Positions 37,486 to 56,680 of a stretch of 64,000 nucleotides of DNA are shown in pieces; within the stretch, counting starts at the first letter, position 1; every line of letters starts with the position of its first letter. The notes under the pieces were generated by a model. It ran no database searches. It was not told the DNA's origin and was given only the letters and a program-made list of their open reading frames with translations. The position numbers were made by a program, and so were the translations under genes. Origin of the DNA: Pseudomonas parafulva (lineage in GTDB: Bacteria; Pseudomonadota; Gammaproteobacteria; Pseudomonadales; Pseudomonadaceae); NCBI RefSeq assembly GCF_002021815.1, contig NZ_CP019952.1, positions 3,441,001 through 3,505,000 of the forward strand, written 5' to 3'.

Positions 37486-38531
37486 GGGCTGTCCGTCTGC
37501 CCTGCCGACACCAGATCCACCACCTCGCGCACCACGACGGTGGCGAAGCATCCGGCCGGAAGGACGAATTCCAGTTGCAGGATATCAGGCTCGGGATAAT
37601 GCCACGTAAGGCCAGTAATAGGGAGCCGCAGAATACGCCGTTCGTGATCCATGCCCGCCTTTGCCAACCACTGGCACAGCGCGGGCTGGGCGGCCCCGAT
37701 CGAATTCTCCAACGCCCCGGTTCGACCGCCGGCTGGCGAATCACCCTCGCCCCACAGAGGGCCTGTAGGGTGCAGGTCGAGAACAGCCAGGCGAGGATCG
37801 GCGCATTCGGCCTCAGCAGCAGGGAAAAAACTGCGGCTGTTGGTGAACGCCAGCAGATCGCCCACTTGCGCACGGGTCCAGCTGCCATCGTTTACCCGTG
37901 CGGCCAGCACCTGGTTGAACAGGTAGCTGCGACCGGCTGAAAGCAGGCGCGAGCGAACGTTACGTTGCTCAGGCAAGGCCTGGCGCTCGGCCCAACCCAG
38001 GGCGTCATGCACGTTGCCGCCGGCATGCCCGAAGCGCTGGGTACCGAAGTAATTGGGCACACCGTTCGCCTTGAGCTGGGCCAGGCGCGCATCGACAGCC
38101 TGATGATCGGCTGCCAGTTGGGTCAGGCGCAGCGTGAAGCCGTTGGACGAATGCGCGCCGCGCTGCAATTTACGCTGGTGGCGCATCTGCTTGAGCACGC
38201 GCAGATTGGCATCCTCGGCCCGCGACAGGTCTGGGTCGGCCTTGCCCGGCAAATGCAGGCTGAACCACTGGCGGGTCAAGGCCTGACGGTCCTTGAGCCC
38301 GGCGTAGCTGATGGCGCGCGCAGGCACGCCGGCGGCCCTGGCCAGGCGGCGGGCCGCTTCCTCGGTATTGAGCTCACGCTTTTCCACCCATAGCCACAGG
38401 TGCTCGCCTTGGCCAGACAGCGGGATATCAAGCACTTCGTCGACCTGAAAATCTTCGGCAACGGCCTTGAGCACAGCCGTGCCCAGGGCTTGCCCCGATG
38501 CCCTTGGGCCCAACAGATCCAGTTCGGTCAT
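37473..38531 (-). CDS. truD: tRNA pseudouridine(13) synthase TruD
   Basis: Enzyme of 352 residues that makes pseudouridine 13 in tRNA-Glu. The TruD family signature [19 protein letters not shown] holds the catalytic Asp (near residue 80); [10 protein letters not shown] and NYFGTQRFG follow, as does the TruD insertion domain in the middle of the protein. The start at 38531 overlaps the ispF stop by four bases, and its own end overlaps surE by 13 bases. Confidence 0.96.
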
Positions 38532-39001
38532 GCCGGCAGCAACAGGGCAACCGCGTGCACGGCGATCCCCTCCTCACGCCCGGCGAAGCCCAGCTTCTCG
38601 GTCGTCGTGGCCTTGACGTTGACTTGGTCGAGGCCCACCGCGAGGTCGTCGGCGATGCGCTGGCGCATGACCTCGATGTGGGGTGCCATCTTCGGCGCCT
38701 GGGCAATGATGGTGGCGTCGACGTTGCCCACTTGCCAGCCCTTGGCCCGAACGACATCCAGCACATGACGCAGCAGCACGCGGCTGTCGGCGCCCTTGAA
38801 TTGCGGATCGGTGTCGGGGAAGTGCTTGCCGATATCACCCAGTGCGGCGGCGCCGAGCAATGCATCGCTCAGGGCATGCAGCAGCACGTCACCATCGGAA
38901 TGGGCCAGCAGGCCGAACTTGTGGGGGATACGCACCCCGCCCAGGGTAATGAAATCACCGTCGCAGAACCGGTGCACATCGTAGCCGTGGCCAATACGCA
39001 T
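38528..39001 (-). CDS. ispF: 2-C-methyl-D-erythritol 2,4-cyclodiphosphate synthase
   Basis: MEP-pathway enzyme of 157 residues that cyclises CDP-ME 2-phosphate, releasing CMP. The metal site appears in [11 protein letters not shown] (Asp8, His10) and in the [14 protein letters not shown] block; [10 protein letters not shown] and [13 protein letters not shown] are further conserved elements. Its partner ispD lies 3.1 kb upstream on the same strand and dxr is at the right end of the window. The start codon has no ribosome-binding site: the bases just before it are the T-tract of the terminator hairpin at 39005-39030. No alternative start was found in frame. Confidence 0.96.
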   Translation of the reverse strand: MRIGHGYDVHRFCDGDFITLGGVRIPHKFGLLAHSDGDVLLHALSDALLGAAALGDIGKHFPDTDPQFKGADSRVLLRHVLDVVRAKGWQVGNVDATIIAQAPKMAPHIEVMRQRIADDLAVGLDQVNVKATTTEKLGFAGREEGIAVHAVALLLPA

Positions 39002-39004
39002 AAG

Positions 39005-39030
39005 AAAACGCCCTGAATGAGTCAGGGCGT
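39005..39030 (-). terminator. Intrinsic terminator of fghA abutting the ispF start
   Basis: ACGCCCTGA (39008-39016) and TCAGGGCGT (39022-39030) with a five-base loop, followed on the minus strand by TTTTC. It lies between the fghA stop (39098) and the ispF ATG (39001). Confidence 0.85.
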
Positions 39031-39097
39031 GATTCTACCTGCATTTGCCACGCCAAGGTGCAGAGCCGGCGAACGTCGCCGGCTGGCTGCCCTACGG

Positions 39098-39952
39098 CTA
39101 CACCCGTCCCAGGGCTACCGCGTGGTGGCGCAGGTGCTCCTCAATGAAGCTGGCGATGAAGTAGTAGCTGTGATCGTAGCCAGGCTGCAGGCGCAGGGTC
39201 AGCTCATGACCGCCTTTGCGCGCCGCTTGCTCCAGGGCCTCAGGCTTGAGCTGCTTTTCGAGGAAGTCGTCGCGATCGCCTTGGTCCACCAGCAACGGGG
39301 GGCACTGCCCCGACGGGGTTTCGGCCAGCAACACGCTGGCATCCCACTCACGCCAACGGGCGCGCTCTTCACCCAGGTAGCGGCTGAAGGCTTTTTCGCC
39401 CCAAGGGCAATCCATCGGGTTGCAGATCGGCGAAAACGCCGACACCGAGCGATAGCGGCCGGGGTTGCGCAATGCGCAGACCAGGGCGCCGTGCCCGCCC
39501 ATGGAGTGCCCACTGATGCTGCGCTCGCCCGAGGCGGGGAAATGCGCCTCGATCAGGGCTGGCAGTTCCTGCACCACATAATCATGCATACGGTAGTGCT
39601 GGGCCCAGGGTTGCTGCGTGGCGTTGAGGTAGAAGCCAGCACCCAGACCAAAGTCCCAGGCACCGTCAGGATCCCCGGGTACCTGCTCGCCGCGAGGGCT
39701 GGTGTCGGGCGCCACGATGATCAGCCCCAGCTCGGCGGCCAGGCGCTGGGCGCCGGCCTTCTGCATGAAGTTTTCGTCGTTGCAGGTCAAGCCGCTAAGC
39801 CAGTACAGCACCGGCAGCTTCTCGCCCTGCTCGGCCTGAGGTGGCAGGTAGACGGCGAAGACCATGTCGCAACCCAGCACCTTGGAGGTGTGGCGGTAAC
39901 GCTTGTGCCAGCCGCCGAAGCTCTTCTGGCAGGAGATGTTGTCCAGGGTCAT
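39098..39952 (-). CDS. fghA: S-formylglutathione hydrolase
   Basis: Serine esterase of 284 residues that hydrolyses S-formylglutathione to formate and glutathione, the second step of glutathione-dependent formaldehyde detoxification. The nucleophile elbow is [11 protein letters not shown] near residue 148, the oxyanion region [11 protein letters not shown] near residue 52, and the catalytic His in GYDHSYYFI near the C-terminus. ATG 39952 is followed by [14 protein letters not shown], usual for the family. It is eight bases downstream of adhC, forming one operon, and ends at the terminator at 39005-39030. Confidence 0.96.
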   Translation of the reverse strand: MTLDNISCQKSFGGWHKRYRHTSKVLGCDMVFAVYLPPQAEQGEKLPVLYWLSGLTCNDENFMQKAGAQRLAAELGLIIVAPDTSPRGEQVPGDPDGAWDFGLGAGFYLNATQQPWAQHYRMHDYVVQELPALIEAHFPASGERSISGHSMGGHGALVCALRNPGRYRSVSAFSPICNPMDCPWGEKAFSRYLGEERARWREWDASVLLAETPSGQCPPLLVDQGDRDDFLEKQLKPEALEQAARKGGHELTLRLQPGYDHSYYFIASFIEEHLRHHAVALGRV

Positions 39953-39960
39953 GGCAAGCC

Positions 39961-41118
<1,158 letters not shown>

Positions 41119-41180
41119 TCACCCGCAATTGTTGAATAATCCGGTGAAAGACAAAACATTATTGCCGTGCAGGGATAATC

Positions 41181-42074
41181 ATGAATAACCGCTGGGAGGG
41201 CATCGATGAATTCGTTGCCGTGGCCGAATTGGGGCAGTTCACGGCGGCAGCGCAACGGCTGGGCGTGTCCTCTTCCCATGTAAGCCGGCAGATAGCGCGC
41301 TTGGAAGAACGCGTACAGACGCGCTTACTGTATCGCAGCACACGAAAAGTCACGCTCAGCGAGGCCGGCCAGACGTTTCTGCAGCACTGCCAGCGCTTGC
41401 AGGACGGGCGCGAGGAAGCGCTGCGGGCGATGGGCGATCTGGCCAGCGAGCCCAAGGGGCTGCTGCGCATGACGTGCGCCGTGGCCTATGGCGAGCGCTT
41501 CATCGTGCCCTTGGTCACCCGTTTCATGGCGTTGTACCCGCAGTTGAGGGTGGACGTCGAACTGAGCAACCAGACCCTGGACCTGCTGCACGAAGGCATG
41601 GACCTGGCCATCCGCCTCGGTCGCCTGGCCGACTCGCGCCTGATCGCGACGCGCCTGGCACCCCGGCGCATGTACGTGTGCGCCTCGCCAGGCTACCTGG
41701 CGCGCTACGGCAGGCCGCACAGCCTGTCGGAACTGGCCAGGCACAACTGCCTGATAGGCAGTTCGGATGTGTGGGCGTTGCAAATGGAGGGGCGTGAAAT
41801 CAGCCAGCGCGTTCAGGGCAACTGGCGGTGCAACAGCGGCCAGGCGGTGCTGGACGCGGCGCTTCAAGGCATCGGCTTGTGCCAACTGCCGGATTACTAC
41901 GTGCTCGAACACCTGCACAGCGGTGCTTTGGTCCCGCTGCTGCAAGCCCACCAACCTCCCAATACGGCGGTGTGGGCCTTGTACCCGCAGCAGCGGCACC
42001 TGTCGCCCAAAGTGCGGCGCCTGGTGGACTATCTGAAAGAGGGCCTGGCAGGTCTGCCGGAGTATCGGGCATGA
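41181..42074 (+). CDS. LysR family transcriptional regulator
   Basis: Regulator of 297 residues with an N-terminal winged helix-turn-helix (FVAVAELGQFTAAAQRLGVS then SSHVSRQIARLEE) and a substrate-binding domain. It belongs to the CrgA/DmlR-like group of LysR proteins, seen in the VRLGRL-type and RMYVCASPGYLARYG stretches. It is divergent from adhC-fghA, a common arrangement for a regulator of formaldehyde detoxification, but no direct sequence evidence identifies the target or effector. The ATG at 41181 has AGGGAT upstream. It is convergent with ispD. Confidence 0.9.
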   Translation: MNNRWEGIDEFVAVAELGQFTAAAQRLGVSSSHVSRQIARLEERVQTRLLYRSTRKVTLSEAGQTFLQHCQRLQDGREEALRAMGDLASEPKGLLRMTCAVAYGERFIVPLVTRFMALYPQLRVDVELSNQTLDLLHEGMDLAIRLGRLADSRLIATRLAPRRMYVCASPGYLARYGRPHSLSELARHNCLIGSSDVWALQMEGREISQRVQGNWRCNSGQAVLDAALQGIGLCQLPDYYVLEHLHSGALVPLLQAHQPPNTAVWALYPQQRHLSPKVRRLVDYLKEGLAGLPEYRA

Positions 42075-42142
42075 CCGGCGCTCAGCCACAATGGCGGGCG
42101 CTGGCAGCCTGATTCAATCACTGGCGAGGTGAACGGCCCAGG

Positions 42143-42850
42143 TCAACGTCTCCCACTCCAGCGCTGGCGCAGCCACTCCAGGTCTTCAGGGCGCGTAACC
42201 TTGAGGTTGTCACTGCGGCCCTCGATCAGCCGTGGCGATTGACCGAACCATTCGATGGCCGAAGCCTCATCGGTCACCACCACATCCGACACCAGGCACT
42301 CGGCCAGTGCCCGATGCAGCGCCCCCAAACGGAACATCTGCGGTGTATAGGCCTGCCAAATGGTGCTGCGGTCAACCGTGGCGCTGACGCGCCCGTGGCC
42401 GTCGGCCCTTTTGAGCGTGTCACGGGCAGGTACGGCCAACAGGCCGCCCACCGGATCATCTGCCAATTCAGCCAGCAGCTTGTCCAGGTCACTGCGTGCC
42501 AGGTTGGGCCGCGCCGCGTCGTGCACCAACACCCAGTCATCATCTTCCGCGCCCTGGGCATGCAACAACAACAAGGCATTGAGCACCGAATCAGCACGCT
42601 CGCGCCCTCCGGCAGCCCGGCGGATGCGCGGGTCGCTGGCGCACCGAAGGCCGGGCCAGTACGGGTCGTGTTCAGCGATGCTGACCACGACCCCCTTGAG
42701 GGAGGGGTGGTCGAGAAAACACGCCAGGCTGTGCTCGATGATGGTCTGCCCTGCCAGCTCCAGGTATTGCTTGGGACGATCGGCAGCCATGCGAGCGCCC
42801 ACACCCGCTGCAGGAATCACGGCCCAGAAGGCCGGCAAGCGTTCACTCAT
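42143..42850 (-). CDS. ispD: 2-C-methyl-D-erythritol 4-phosphate cytidylyltransferase
   Basis: MEP-pathway enzyme of 235 residues that joins CTP and methylerythritol phosphate. The nucleotide-binding loop PAAGVGARMAADRPKQYLEL is near the N-terminus, and VLVHDAARPNL and RSTIWQAYTPQMFR are the other conserved blocks, with Lys and Arg residues at the expected places. Its start overlaps the ftsB stop codon by four bases. CTP is provided by PyrG, encoded three genes upstream. It is the last gene of the leftward block. Confidence 0.96.
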   Translation of the reverse strand: MSERLPAFWAVIPAAGVGARMAADRPKQYLELAGQTIIEHSLACFLDHPSLKGVVVSIAEHDPYWPGLRCASDPRIRRAAGGRERADSVLNALLLLHAQGAEDDDWVLVHDAARPNLARSDLDKLLAELADDPVGGLLAVPARDTLKRADGHGRVSATVDRSTIWQAYTPQMFRLGALHRALAECLVSDVVVTDEASAIEWFGQSPRLIEGRSDNLKVTRPEDLEWLRQRWSGRR

Positions 42851-43128
42851 TTCTGGGGCAACTGAAAGAGGGTTTCGCCTTCCTTGACCATGCCCAGCTC
42901 GTGGCGGGCACGCTCTTCGACGGTTTCCATGCCTTTTTTCAACTCCAGCACTTCGGCGTCGAGCACACGGTTACGCTCCAGCAGCCGCTCGTTCTCGGCA
43001 TGCTGCTCGTCAATCTGCTGCTTGAGCTCGGCCACCTGCGCCAGGCTGCCATTGCCTACCCACAAACGGTATTGCAGGCCGCCCAGCAGCAGAAGCAGGA
43101 CCAGGAACAACCAATAAGGACTGCGCAT
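42847..43128 (-). CDS. ftsB: Cell division protein FtsB
   Basis: Divisome component of 93 residues which joins FtsL and FtsQ to activate septal peptidoglycan synthesis. It has one N-terminal membrane segment (WLFLVLLLLLGGLQYRLW) followed by a leucine-zipper-like coiled coil (EQHAENERLLERNRVLDAEVLELKKG in two heptad blocks), the classic FtsB layout. The start is the ATG at 43128, since the codon before it is TTG. ispD is coupled downstream. Hairpins separate it from eno upstream. Confidence 0.94.
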   Translation of the reverse strand: MRSPYWLFLVLLLLLGGLQYRLWVGNGSLAQVAELKQQIDEQHAENERLLERNRVLDAEVLELKKGMETVEERARHELGMVKEGETLFQLPQK

Positions 43129-43146
43129 CAAGATATCCAGGTTGAA

Positions 43147-43168
43147 AGACCCTGTTGGTTCAGGGTCT
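43147..43168 (-). terminator. Hairpin in the eno-ftsB gap, weak terminator
   Basis: AGACCCTG (43147-43154), six-base loop, CAGGGTCT (43161-43168), followed on the minus strand by TTTCAAC. The T-tract is short, so read-through from eno into ftsB is likely. It ends 18 bp before the ftsB start. Confidence 0.5.
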
Positions 43169-43178
43169 CAGATAGCAC

Positions 43179-43202
43179 GAAGCCTGGCCTAGGCCAGGCT
43201 TC
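43179..43202. repeat. Perfect 24-bp palindrome in the eno-ftsB gap
   Basis: GAAGCCTGGCCT joined directly to its complement AGGCCAGGCTTC. In RNA the central bases would form the loop. It lies 85 bp downstream of eno, next to a further repeat GGAACGT (43220-43226) with ACGTTCC (43244-43250). Together these make three hairpins in 158 bp. Confidence 0.6.
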
Positions 43203-43286
43203 TCAGACAGAAACCCGATGGAACGTAGGAAGTTACGGTACGAACGTTCCTACAGCTCCGGCTGCTGTCTTTTTACCATCTCTTGC

Positions 43287-44694
<1,408 letters not shown>

Positions 44695-44728
44695 TGAATC
44701 GGACGGTACTTTACCCGAGAAAAGTGCT

Positions 44729-47227
<2,499 letters not shown>

Positions 47228-47476
47228 TTAAAGCGGCCAGCGCCGCCGGAGATAGCGAAGGAGGGCAAACGCCCCCGATCACCTGCGTCAATCACAGTGC
47301 ATCTCGAAAAACTGCCGCGTGTGTACAGACCAGGGGTAACCCTGGCAGGGCGCTCGCTCGTCATTTCTAAGAATCAGCCCAGCAAAAAACTGCTTGGTAA
47401 TCGGCAACTCCTGTGTTTTCGCGGAACCCACAGAAGCTGTATCAAGAAGGGAGGGTAGTCTACCCGAATGTACCCA

Positions 47477-48760
47477 CTAGCTCAAACCTTGCGCGCTGGT
47501 CGGCAACTGCCAGTGCAGGCAGTAATCGCCCTGGGCCAGACCGGGCAGGTTGGCCACCGCCAGCAGCCGCTCGCCTTGGTAGAGCAGCGGCAGGCGCAGG
47601 CGCAGAAAATGCGGCACGTGCAGTTCATTGAGCAAGCGCTTGAGATCACGTCGCCCGCGCCCTGGGATGTCCAGCCACTCCCCGCCCTGACGGTAGCCGA
47701 TACGCAGGCCCGTCAGCGCGCCTGCGCCAACAAGTCGCACGCTGCCGTTGCCAGGTAAGGCCAACGGCTGATCGGCGTTTTCCCACTCCATGGCCTTACA
47801 GGGCGTTTGCAACCAGTCGCCGCTCAGCCACCAGATGCGCCCCTGGCTGCGGACCAGTTGGCCATCGGCCAGTTGCCACACGGGACAGGCATCGACCGCG
47901 GCGTTGCGCAGGTCCGCCCAGCCGGCCCAGTGGCGCGCGTCGGGCAACCGGGTTCGGTGGCTGAGCCAATACTGCAACGCATTGCGCTGGCGGGCAGGTG
48001 AAAGCGCGAGCAGGCCGGCCAGGTCCAGCGAATCGAGTCCAGGCCAAGCAGCAGGAGCACCCTGGCGTACGGGCGCCAGGTCGTTTTCGGCCAGCTCGTC
48101 CAGCAGGCTCAGGGCTTCGCCCAGGTGTTCGGCGGCGCGGGCCAGGTTCTGCCCGGCTTGCGGCCAGCGCTGCACAAGAGATGGCAAGACCTCCCTGCGC
48201 AGATAGTTGCGGGCAAACCGTGTATCGGCATTCGAAGGGTCCTCGACCCAGCCCAACGCATGCGCCTGGGCATAGCCTTGCAACTGTTGCCGGGAACAAC
48301 CAAGCAACGGCCTGACCAGCCTGCCCTGCCCTAGCGCCCGCTCCCTCGGCATCGCCGCCAGGCCACGCAACCCCGCGCCCCGCAGCAGGCGAAACAGCAG
48401 CGTTTCAGCCTGATCGTCGCGGTGCTGGCCGGTGAACAGCATGTCACCTGCCGCCAATACCCGCTCGAACGCAGCGTAACGGGCCTGACGGGCAGCCTGC
48501 TCCAGGCTCGGGCCTGGGGCGACGTCGACCTCGATGACCTGCAGCTCGACGCCCAGGTCATCGCACACACGCTGGCAATGGGCAGGCCACGCCTGCGCGG
48601 CGGGTTGCAGGCCATGATGGATGTGAATCGCGCGCAGCGGCGGTGCAGGATGGCTACGGGCGTAGGCGGCGAGCCAGTGCAGCAGGACGGTGGAATCGAG
48701 GCCGCCTGAGAGGGCGACGTACCACGTACGGGCGCATAGCCAAGGGGCGAGATCAATCAT
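47477..48760 (-). CDS. tilS: tRNA(Ile)-lysidine synthetase
   Basis: Essential enzyme of 427 residues that attaches lysine to cytidine 34 of tRNA-Ile, changing both codon reading and aminoacylation. The PP-loop SGGLDSTVLLHWL is near residue 19, GQHRDDQAETLLFRLLRG and DPSNADTRFARNYLRREVLP follow, and the C-terminal substrate-binding domain ends near GDYCLHWQL. The start at 48760 has GAGG at good spacing. accA precedes after 87 bp on the same strand. Confidence 0.96.
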   Translation of the reverse strand: MIDLAPWLCARTWYVALSGGLDSTVLLHWLAAYARSHPAPPLRAIHIHHGLQPAAQAWPAHCQRVCDDLGVELQVIEVDVAPGPSLEQAARQARYAAFERVLAAGDMLFTGQHRDDQAETLLFRLLRGAGLRGLAAMPRERALGQGRLVRPLLGCSRQQLQGYAQAHALGWVEDPSNADTRFARNYLRREVLPSLVQRWPQAGQNLARAAEHLGEALSLLDELAENDLAPVRQGAPAAWPGLDSLDLAGLLALSPARQRNALQYWLSHRTRLPDARHWAGWADLRNAAVDACPVWQLADGQLVRSQGRIWWLSGDWLQTPCKAMEWENADQPLALPGNGSVRLVGAGALTGLRIGYRQGGEWLDIPGRGRRDLKRLLNELHVPHFLRLRLPLLYQGERLLAVANLPGLAQGDYCLHWQLPTSAQGLS

Positions 48761-48847
48761 CGAGGCCTCGATCAACCTGGGTGACGGATGTGAGTGAGCC
48801 TGGGATACAGGCTCACCCGAGGGGCCGACAGGCGGCCCCAAGGGCGA

Positions 48848-49795
<948 letters not shown>

Positions 49796-49901
49796 AGTCA
49801 TCCGTCTTGGGTCTACGGCCAGGCGGCCGGCCGGTTGATCCGTTTGGCGCCATACCTTAAGGGATCAGGCGCCTTCAGGTCGAGATTAAATGTTGAGCGG
49901 C

Positions 49902-53426
<3,525 letters not shown>

Positions 53427-53600
53427 GAATGATCCTGTAGCAGTGCTAAACGACAAGGGCGCGATTGTAGCTCAATTGGGCAGGGTATTTGGGCGCCGGT
53501 TGCCGCCGCGCGACGGCAGGGCTACCTGAGCATGTGCCAGGGTAAGCCGCCCAGCCCGGCCCCGCAGGGCCTGAGCCCCTTGGGTGCGCAATGGCGGGTA

Positions 53601-54224
53601 TCAGATCAGCGAGGCGGTCACAGCCTCACGCACACCCCAGGCGGCACGCACGGGCGCAAACGATCGACGATGAATGGGTGTGGGCCCGAGCCGTGCCAGC
53701 GCCTCCAGGTGCACCGGCGTCGGGTAGCCTTTGTGCGCACCTATGCCGTAGCCGGGGTAGATCAGCTCGAAGGCGCCCATCTCGCGATCACGCGTCACCT
53801 TGGCCAGGATCGAAGCCGCCGCGATCGCAGGCACTTTGGCGTCCCCCTGCACCACCGACGCCGATGGCACCGACAGCTGCGGGCAGCGATTGCCGTCGAT
53901 CAAGGCCATGTTCGGGGTGATGTGCAAACCTTCCACCGCGCGCTGCATGGCCAACATGGTGGCATGCAGGATGTTGAGGCGATCGATTTCCTCGACCGCG
54001 GCGCGGGCAATGAAAAAGCTCAGGGCCTTGTCGCAAATTTCGTCGAACAAGGCTTCGCGGCGCGCCTGGGTTAGCTTCTTCGAGTCGTTAAGCCCAAGGA
54101 TTGGGCGTGCCGGGTCGAGGATCACGGCAGCCGTCACCACGTCACCACACAGGGGGCCGCGGCCCACTTCGTCGACGCCGGCGACCAGGTCTTCGACCAG
54201 ATTGAAATCCAGACCGAACTGCAT
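53601..54224 (-). CDS. rnhB: Ribonuclease HII
   Basis: Endonuclease of 207 residues that removes ribonucleotides from DNA:RNA hybrids. The active-site motif [17 protein letters not shown] near the N-terminus has the first Asp-Glu pair; [19 protein letters not shown]-like [13 protein letters not shown] and [11 protein letters not shown] are further family blocks. The start at 54224 is two bases before the end of lpxB (stop at 54226), so it is part of the lpx operon, as in many gammaproteobacteria. Confidence 0.97.
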   Translation of the reverse strand: MQFGLDFNLVEDLVAGVDEVGRGPLCGDVVTAAVILDPARPILGLNDSKKLTQARREALFDEICDKALSFFIARAAVEEIDRLNILHATMLAMQRAVEGLHITPNMALIDGNRCPQLSVPSASVVQGDAKVPAIAAASILAKVTRDREMGAFELIYPGYGIGAHKGYPTPVHLEALARLGPTPIHRRSFAPVRAAWGVREAVTASLI

Positions 54225-54225
54225 G

Positions 54226-55353
54226 TCAGCGTTTCTCCAGCAGGGCCAGCACAGCGTCGGCGGCTTGGTTGGAGGCATCCCGGCGCAAGGTGCGGTGAAT
54301 CTCGTCGAACGAGTCGGTTTGTCCGGTGCCGTCGCGCAGCAAAGGCAGCAGCGCATCGACCAGCGCTTCGCTGGTCGCGGCGTCTTGCAGCAACTCAGGC
54401 ACCAGCGCACGGCGCGCCAGCAGGTTGGGCAAGGACACGTAGGGGCTTTTGACCAGCCGCTTGAGTATCCAGTAGGTCAGCGGCGCCAGGCGGTAGGCAA
54501 CCACCATGGGCCGCTTGAACAGCAGCGCTTCCAGGGTGGCTGTACCCGATGCGATCAGGACGGCGTCACAGGCGGCCAGCGCCTCGTGCGAACGGCCATC
54601 GAGCAGGGCCAGCGGCAAGTCGCGACCCTCGAGCATCTGCTCCAGTTGGGCGCGGCGGGCGGCGTTGGCACAGGGCAGCACGAAGCGCACCCCCGGCACC
54701 CGCTGCTGCAAACGTTGCGCTGCATCCAAGAACAACGCACCCAGGCGCCCGACTTCACCCCCGCGGCTGCCGGGCATCAGGGCGACCACCGGACCCTCGC
54801 CCAGCCCCAGGGCGGCGCGCGCTGCGGGTCGATCCGCCTGCAGGGCAATGGTATCGGCCAGGGGGTGGCCGACGAATCGCACCGGCACGCCCTGTTCTTC
54901 ATAGAAGCGGGCCTCGAACGGCAACAGTGTCAGCATCAGGTCACATCCCTGACGGATTTTCAACACACGCTTCTGCCGCCATGCCCACACTGATGGGCTG
55001 ACGTAATGAACGGTCTTGATCCCCGCCTGGCGCAGCTTGAGTTCGATCTCCAGGGTAAAGTCGGGCGCATCGATACCGATGAACACGTCCGGCTTCTGCT
55101 CGATCAGGGTCTGGACCAGCAGCTTGCGACGCTTGAGCAATTCACGCAGGCGACCAAGCACCTCGACCAGCCCCATGACGGCCAAACGCTCCATGGGGAA
55201 GTAGGATTGCAGGCCTTCGGCTTCCATGAGCGGGCCACCGACCCCGATGAAGCGCACATCGGGATGGCGCGCCCTCAAGGCGCGCATCAAGCCGGAACCG
55301 AGAATGTCGCCGCTGGCTTCACCCGCGACCAGGGCTACGCAAAGCTGGACCAT
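54226..55353 (-). CDS. lpxB: Lipid-A-disaccharide synthase
   Basis: Glycosyltransferase (family GT19) of 375 residues that joins UDP-2,3-diacylglucosamine and lipid X at the inner membrane. The N-terminal [20 protein letters not shown] and the [11 protein letters not shown] stretch are diagnostic; [11 protein letters not shown] and the nucleotide-binding [12 protein letters not shown] block follow, as does [20 protein letters not shown] in the C-terminal half. The start is separated from the lpxA stop codon by one base. Confidence 0.97.
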   Translation of the reverse strand: MVQLCVALVAGEASGDILGSGLMRALRARHPDVRFIGVGGPLMEAEGLQSYFPMERLAVMGLVEVLGRLRELLKRRKLLVQTLIEQKPDVFIGIDAPDFTLEIELKLRQAGIKTVHYVSPSVWAWRQKRVLKIRQGCDLMLTLLPFEARFYEEQGVPVRFVGHPLADTIALQADRPAARAALGLGEGPVVALMPGSRGGEVGRLGALFLDAAQRLQQRVPGVRFVLPCANAARRAQLEQMLEGRDLPLALLDGRSHEALAACDAVLIASGTATLEALLFKRPMVVAYRLAPLTYWILKRLVKSPYVSLPNLLARRALVPELLQDAATSEALVDALLPLLRDGTGQTDSFDEIHRTLRRDASNQAADAVLALLEKR

Positions 55354-55354
55354 G

Positions 55355-56131
55355 TCAGCGAGTGATGCCGCGGGCCGAACTCACGATCGACTGGCGGAAC
55401 AGCTCGACCTCCGGATGCTGCGCCGCCGGCGCTTCGAGTTCGCGCAATGCATCCTCCACCGTCAGGCCCTGGCGGTAGACGATTTTGTAGCAGCGACGCA
55501 GCACATGGATTACTTCGTCGCTGAAACCACGGCGGCGCATGCCTTCAAAGTTCATGCTGCGCGCTTCGGCGGGGCTGCCGAAAACGGTGACGAACGCGGG
55601 TACGTCCTTGCCGATGGCCGTGCCCATGCCGGAAAACGCATGGGCACCGATGTGGCAATACTGGTGAACCAGGGTGAACCCGGATAGGATCGCCCAGTCG
55701 CCCACATGCACATGGCCCGCCAGCGCGGTGTTGTTGACCAGGATGCAGTGGCTGCCGATCACACTGTCATGGCCAATGTGGGCATAGGCCATGATCAGGT
55801 TATGGTCGCCAACGGTGGTTTCGGCGCGATCCTGCACGGTACCACGATGGATCGTGACGCCTTCACGGATGACGTTGTGATCGCCGATCACAAGGCGAGT
55901 CGGCTCACCCTTGTACTTGAGGTCCGGGGTGTCTTCGCCAATCGAGGAAAACTGGAAGATACGGTTGTGCTTGCCGATCCGGGTCGGCCCCTTGAGCACA
56001 ACGTGTGGGCCGATGACGGTGCCCTCCCCGATTTCGACATCGGGGCCAACGATCGACCAAGGGCCCACCTCGACGCCTTCGGCCAGCTTGGCCGAAGGGT
56101 CGATGATGGCCCGAGGATCAATCGAATTCAT
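55355..56131 (-). CDS. lpxA: UDP-N-acetylglucosamine acyltransferase
   Basis: First enzyme of lipid A synthesis; 258 residues. It transfers a 3-hydroxyacyl chain from ACP to UDP-GlcNAc. The N-terminal half shows the hexapeptide repeats of a left-handed beta helix (I-D-P-S-A-K, V-G-P-W-S-I, I-G-E-G-T-V and so on), with the catalytic His in [11 protein letters not shown], and a C-terminal helical region with the [10 protein letters not shown] block. The ATG at 56131 overlaps the fabZ stop by four bases. Confidence 0.97.
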   Translation of the reverse strand: MNSIDPRAIIDPSAKLAEGVEVGPWSIVGPDVEIGEGTVIGPHVVLKGPTRIGKHNRIFQFSSIGEDTPDLKYKGEPTRLVIGDHNVIREGVTIHRGTVQDRAETTVGDHNLIMAYAHIGHDSVIGSHCILVNNTALAGHVHVGDWAILSGFTLVHQYCHIGAHAFSGMGTAIGKDVPAFVTVFGSPAEARSMNFEGMRRRGFSDEVIHVLRRCYKIVYRQGLTVEDALRELEAPAAQHPEVELFRQSIVSSARGITR

Positions 56132-56568
56132 AGGGAGCGTTCCGCACAGGTGATTTCGGCCGAGCATACTGCCTTGCCGTCGACCAGGGCACGGCATTCG
56201 AACTTCCAGATCATGCTCTTGCGGCTCAGGAACTTCGCTTCCAGCACCAGCTGGTCACCCGGCAGCACCGGCTGACGGAAACGCAGCTTGTCGGAGCCGA
56301 CGAAGTAGTACAAGGTGCCGTCGGCAGGTTTGGCATCGAGCATCTTGAAACCGAGAATGCCGGCCGCCTGGGCCATGGCTTCGATGATCAGGACGCCGGG
56401 CATGATGGGGTGCGCCGGGAAGTGGCCGTTGAAGAATGGCTCGTTGATGCTGACATTCTTGTAGGCACGAATGCTCTGGGCCTCGTAATCCAGATCCGTC
56501 ACGCGGTCCACCAGCAGGAACGGGTAACGGTGAGGCAGGTATTCGCGAATCTCGTTGATGTCCATCAT
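56128..56568 (-). CDS. fabZ: 3-hydroxyacyl-ACP dehydratase FabZ
   Basis: Hot-dog fold enzyme of 146 residues that dehydrates 3-hydroxyacyl-ACP in fatty acid elongation, competing with LpxA for the same acyl chains. The catalytic residues are seen as His49 in [13 protein letters not shown] and Glu63 in VLIIEAMAQ. The protein begins [21 protein letters not shown]; either of the two adjacent ATG codons could be used. It sits between lpxD and lpxA, the conserved order in gammaproteobacteria. Confidence 0.97.
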   Translation of the reverse strand: MMDINEIREYLPHRYPFLLVDRVTDLDYEAQSIRAYKNVSINEPFFNGHFPAHPIMPGVLIIEAMAQAAGILGFKMLDAKPADGTLYYFVGSDKLRFRQPVLPGDQLVLEAKFLSRKSMIWKFECRALVDGKAVCSAEITCAERSL

Positions 56569-56680
56569 TTCGGGGGGAAGCCTGTATAAGAATAGGGAGC
56601 GCAGGTGCTGACCACACGCTCCTTTTGCAATCCAAAGAGGAGCCAGCTAGCGACTGTTCACTCTTGCTCAGGAAATGGTA

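Noticed and set aside
56596..56626. GGAGCG/CGCTCC repeat with TTTT on the plus strand between lpxD and fabZ
   Set aside because: No plus-strand gene ends here and on the minus strand there is no T-tract. Probably chance or a weak mRNA hairpin.
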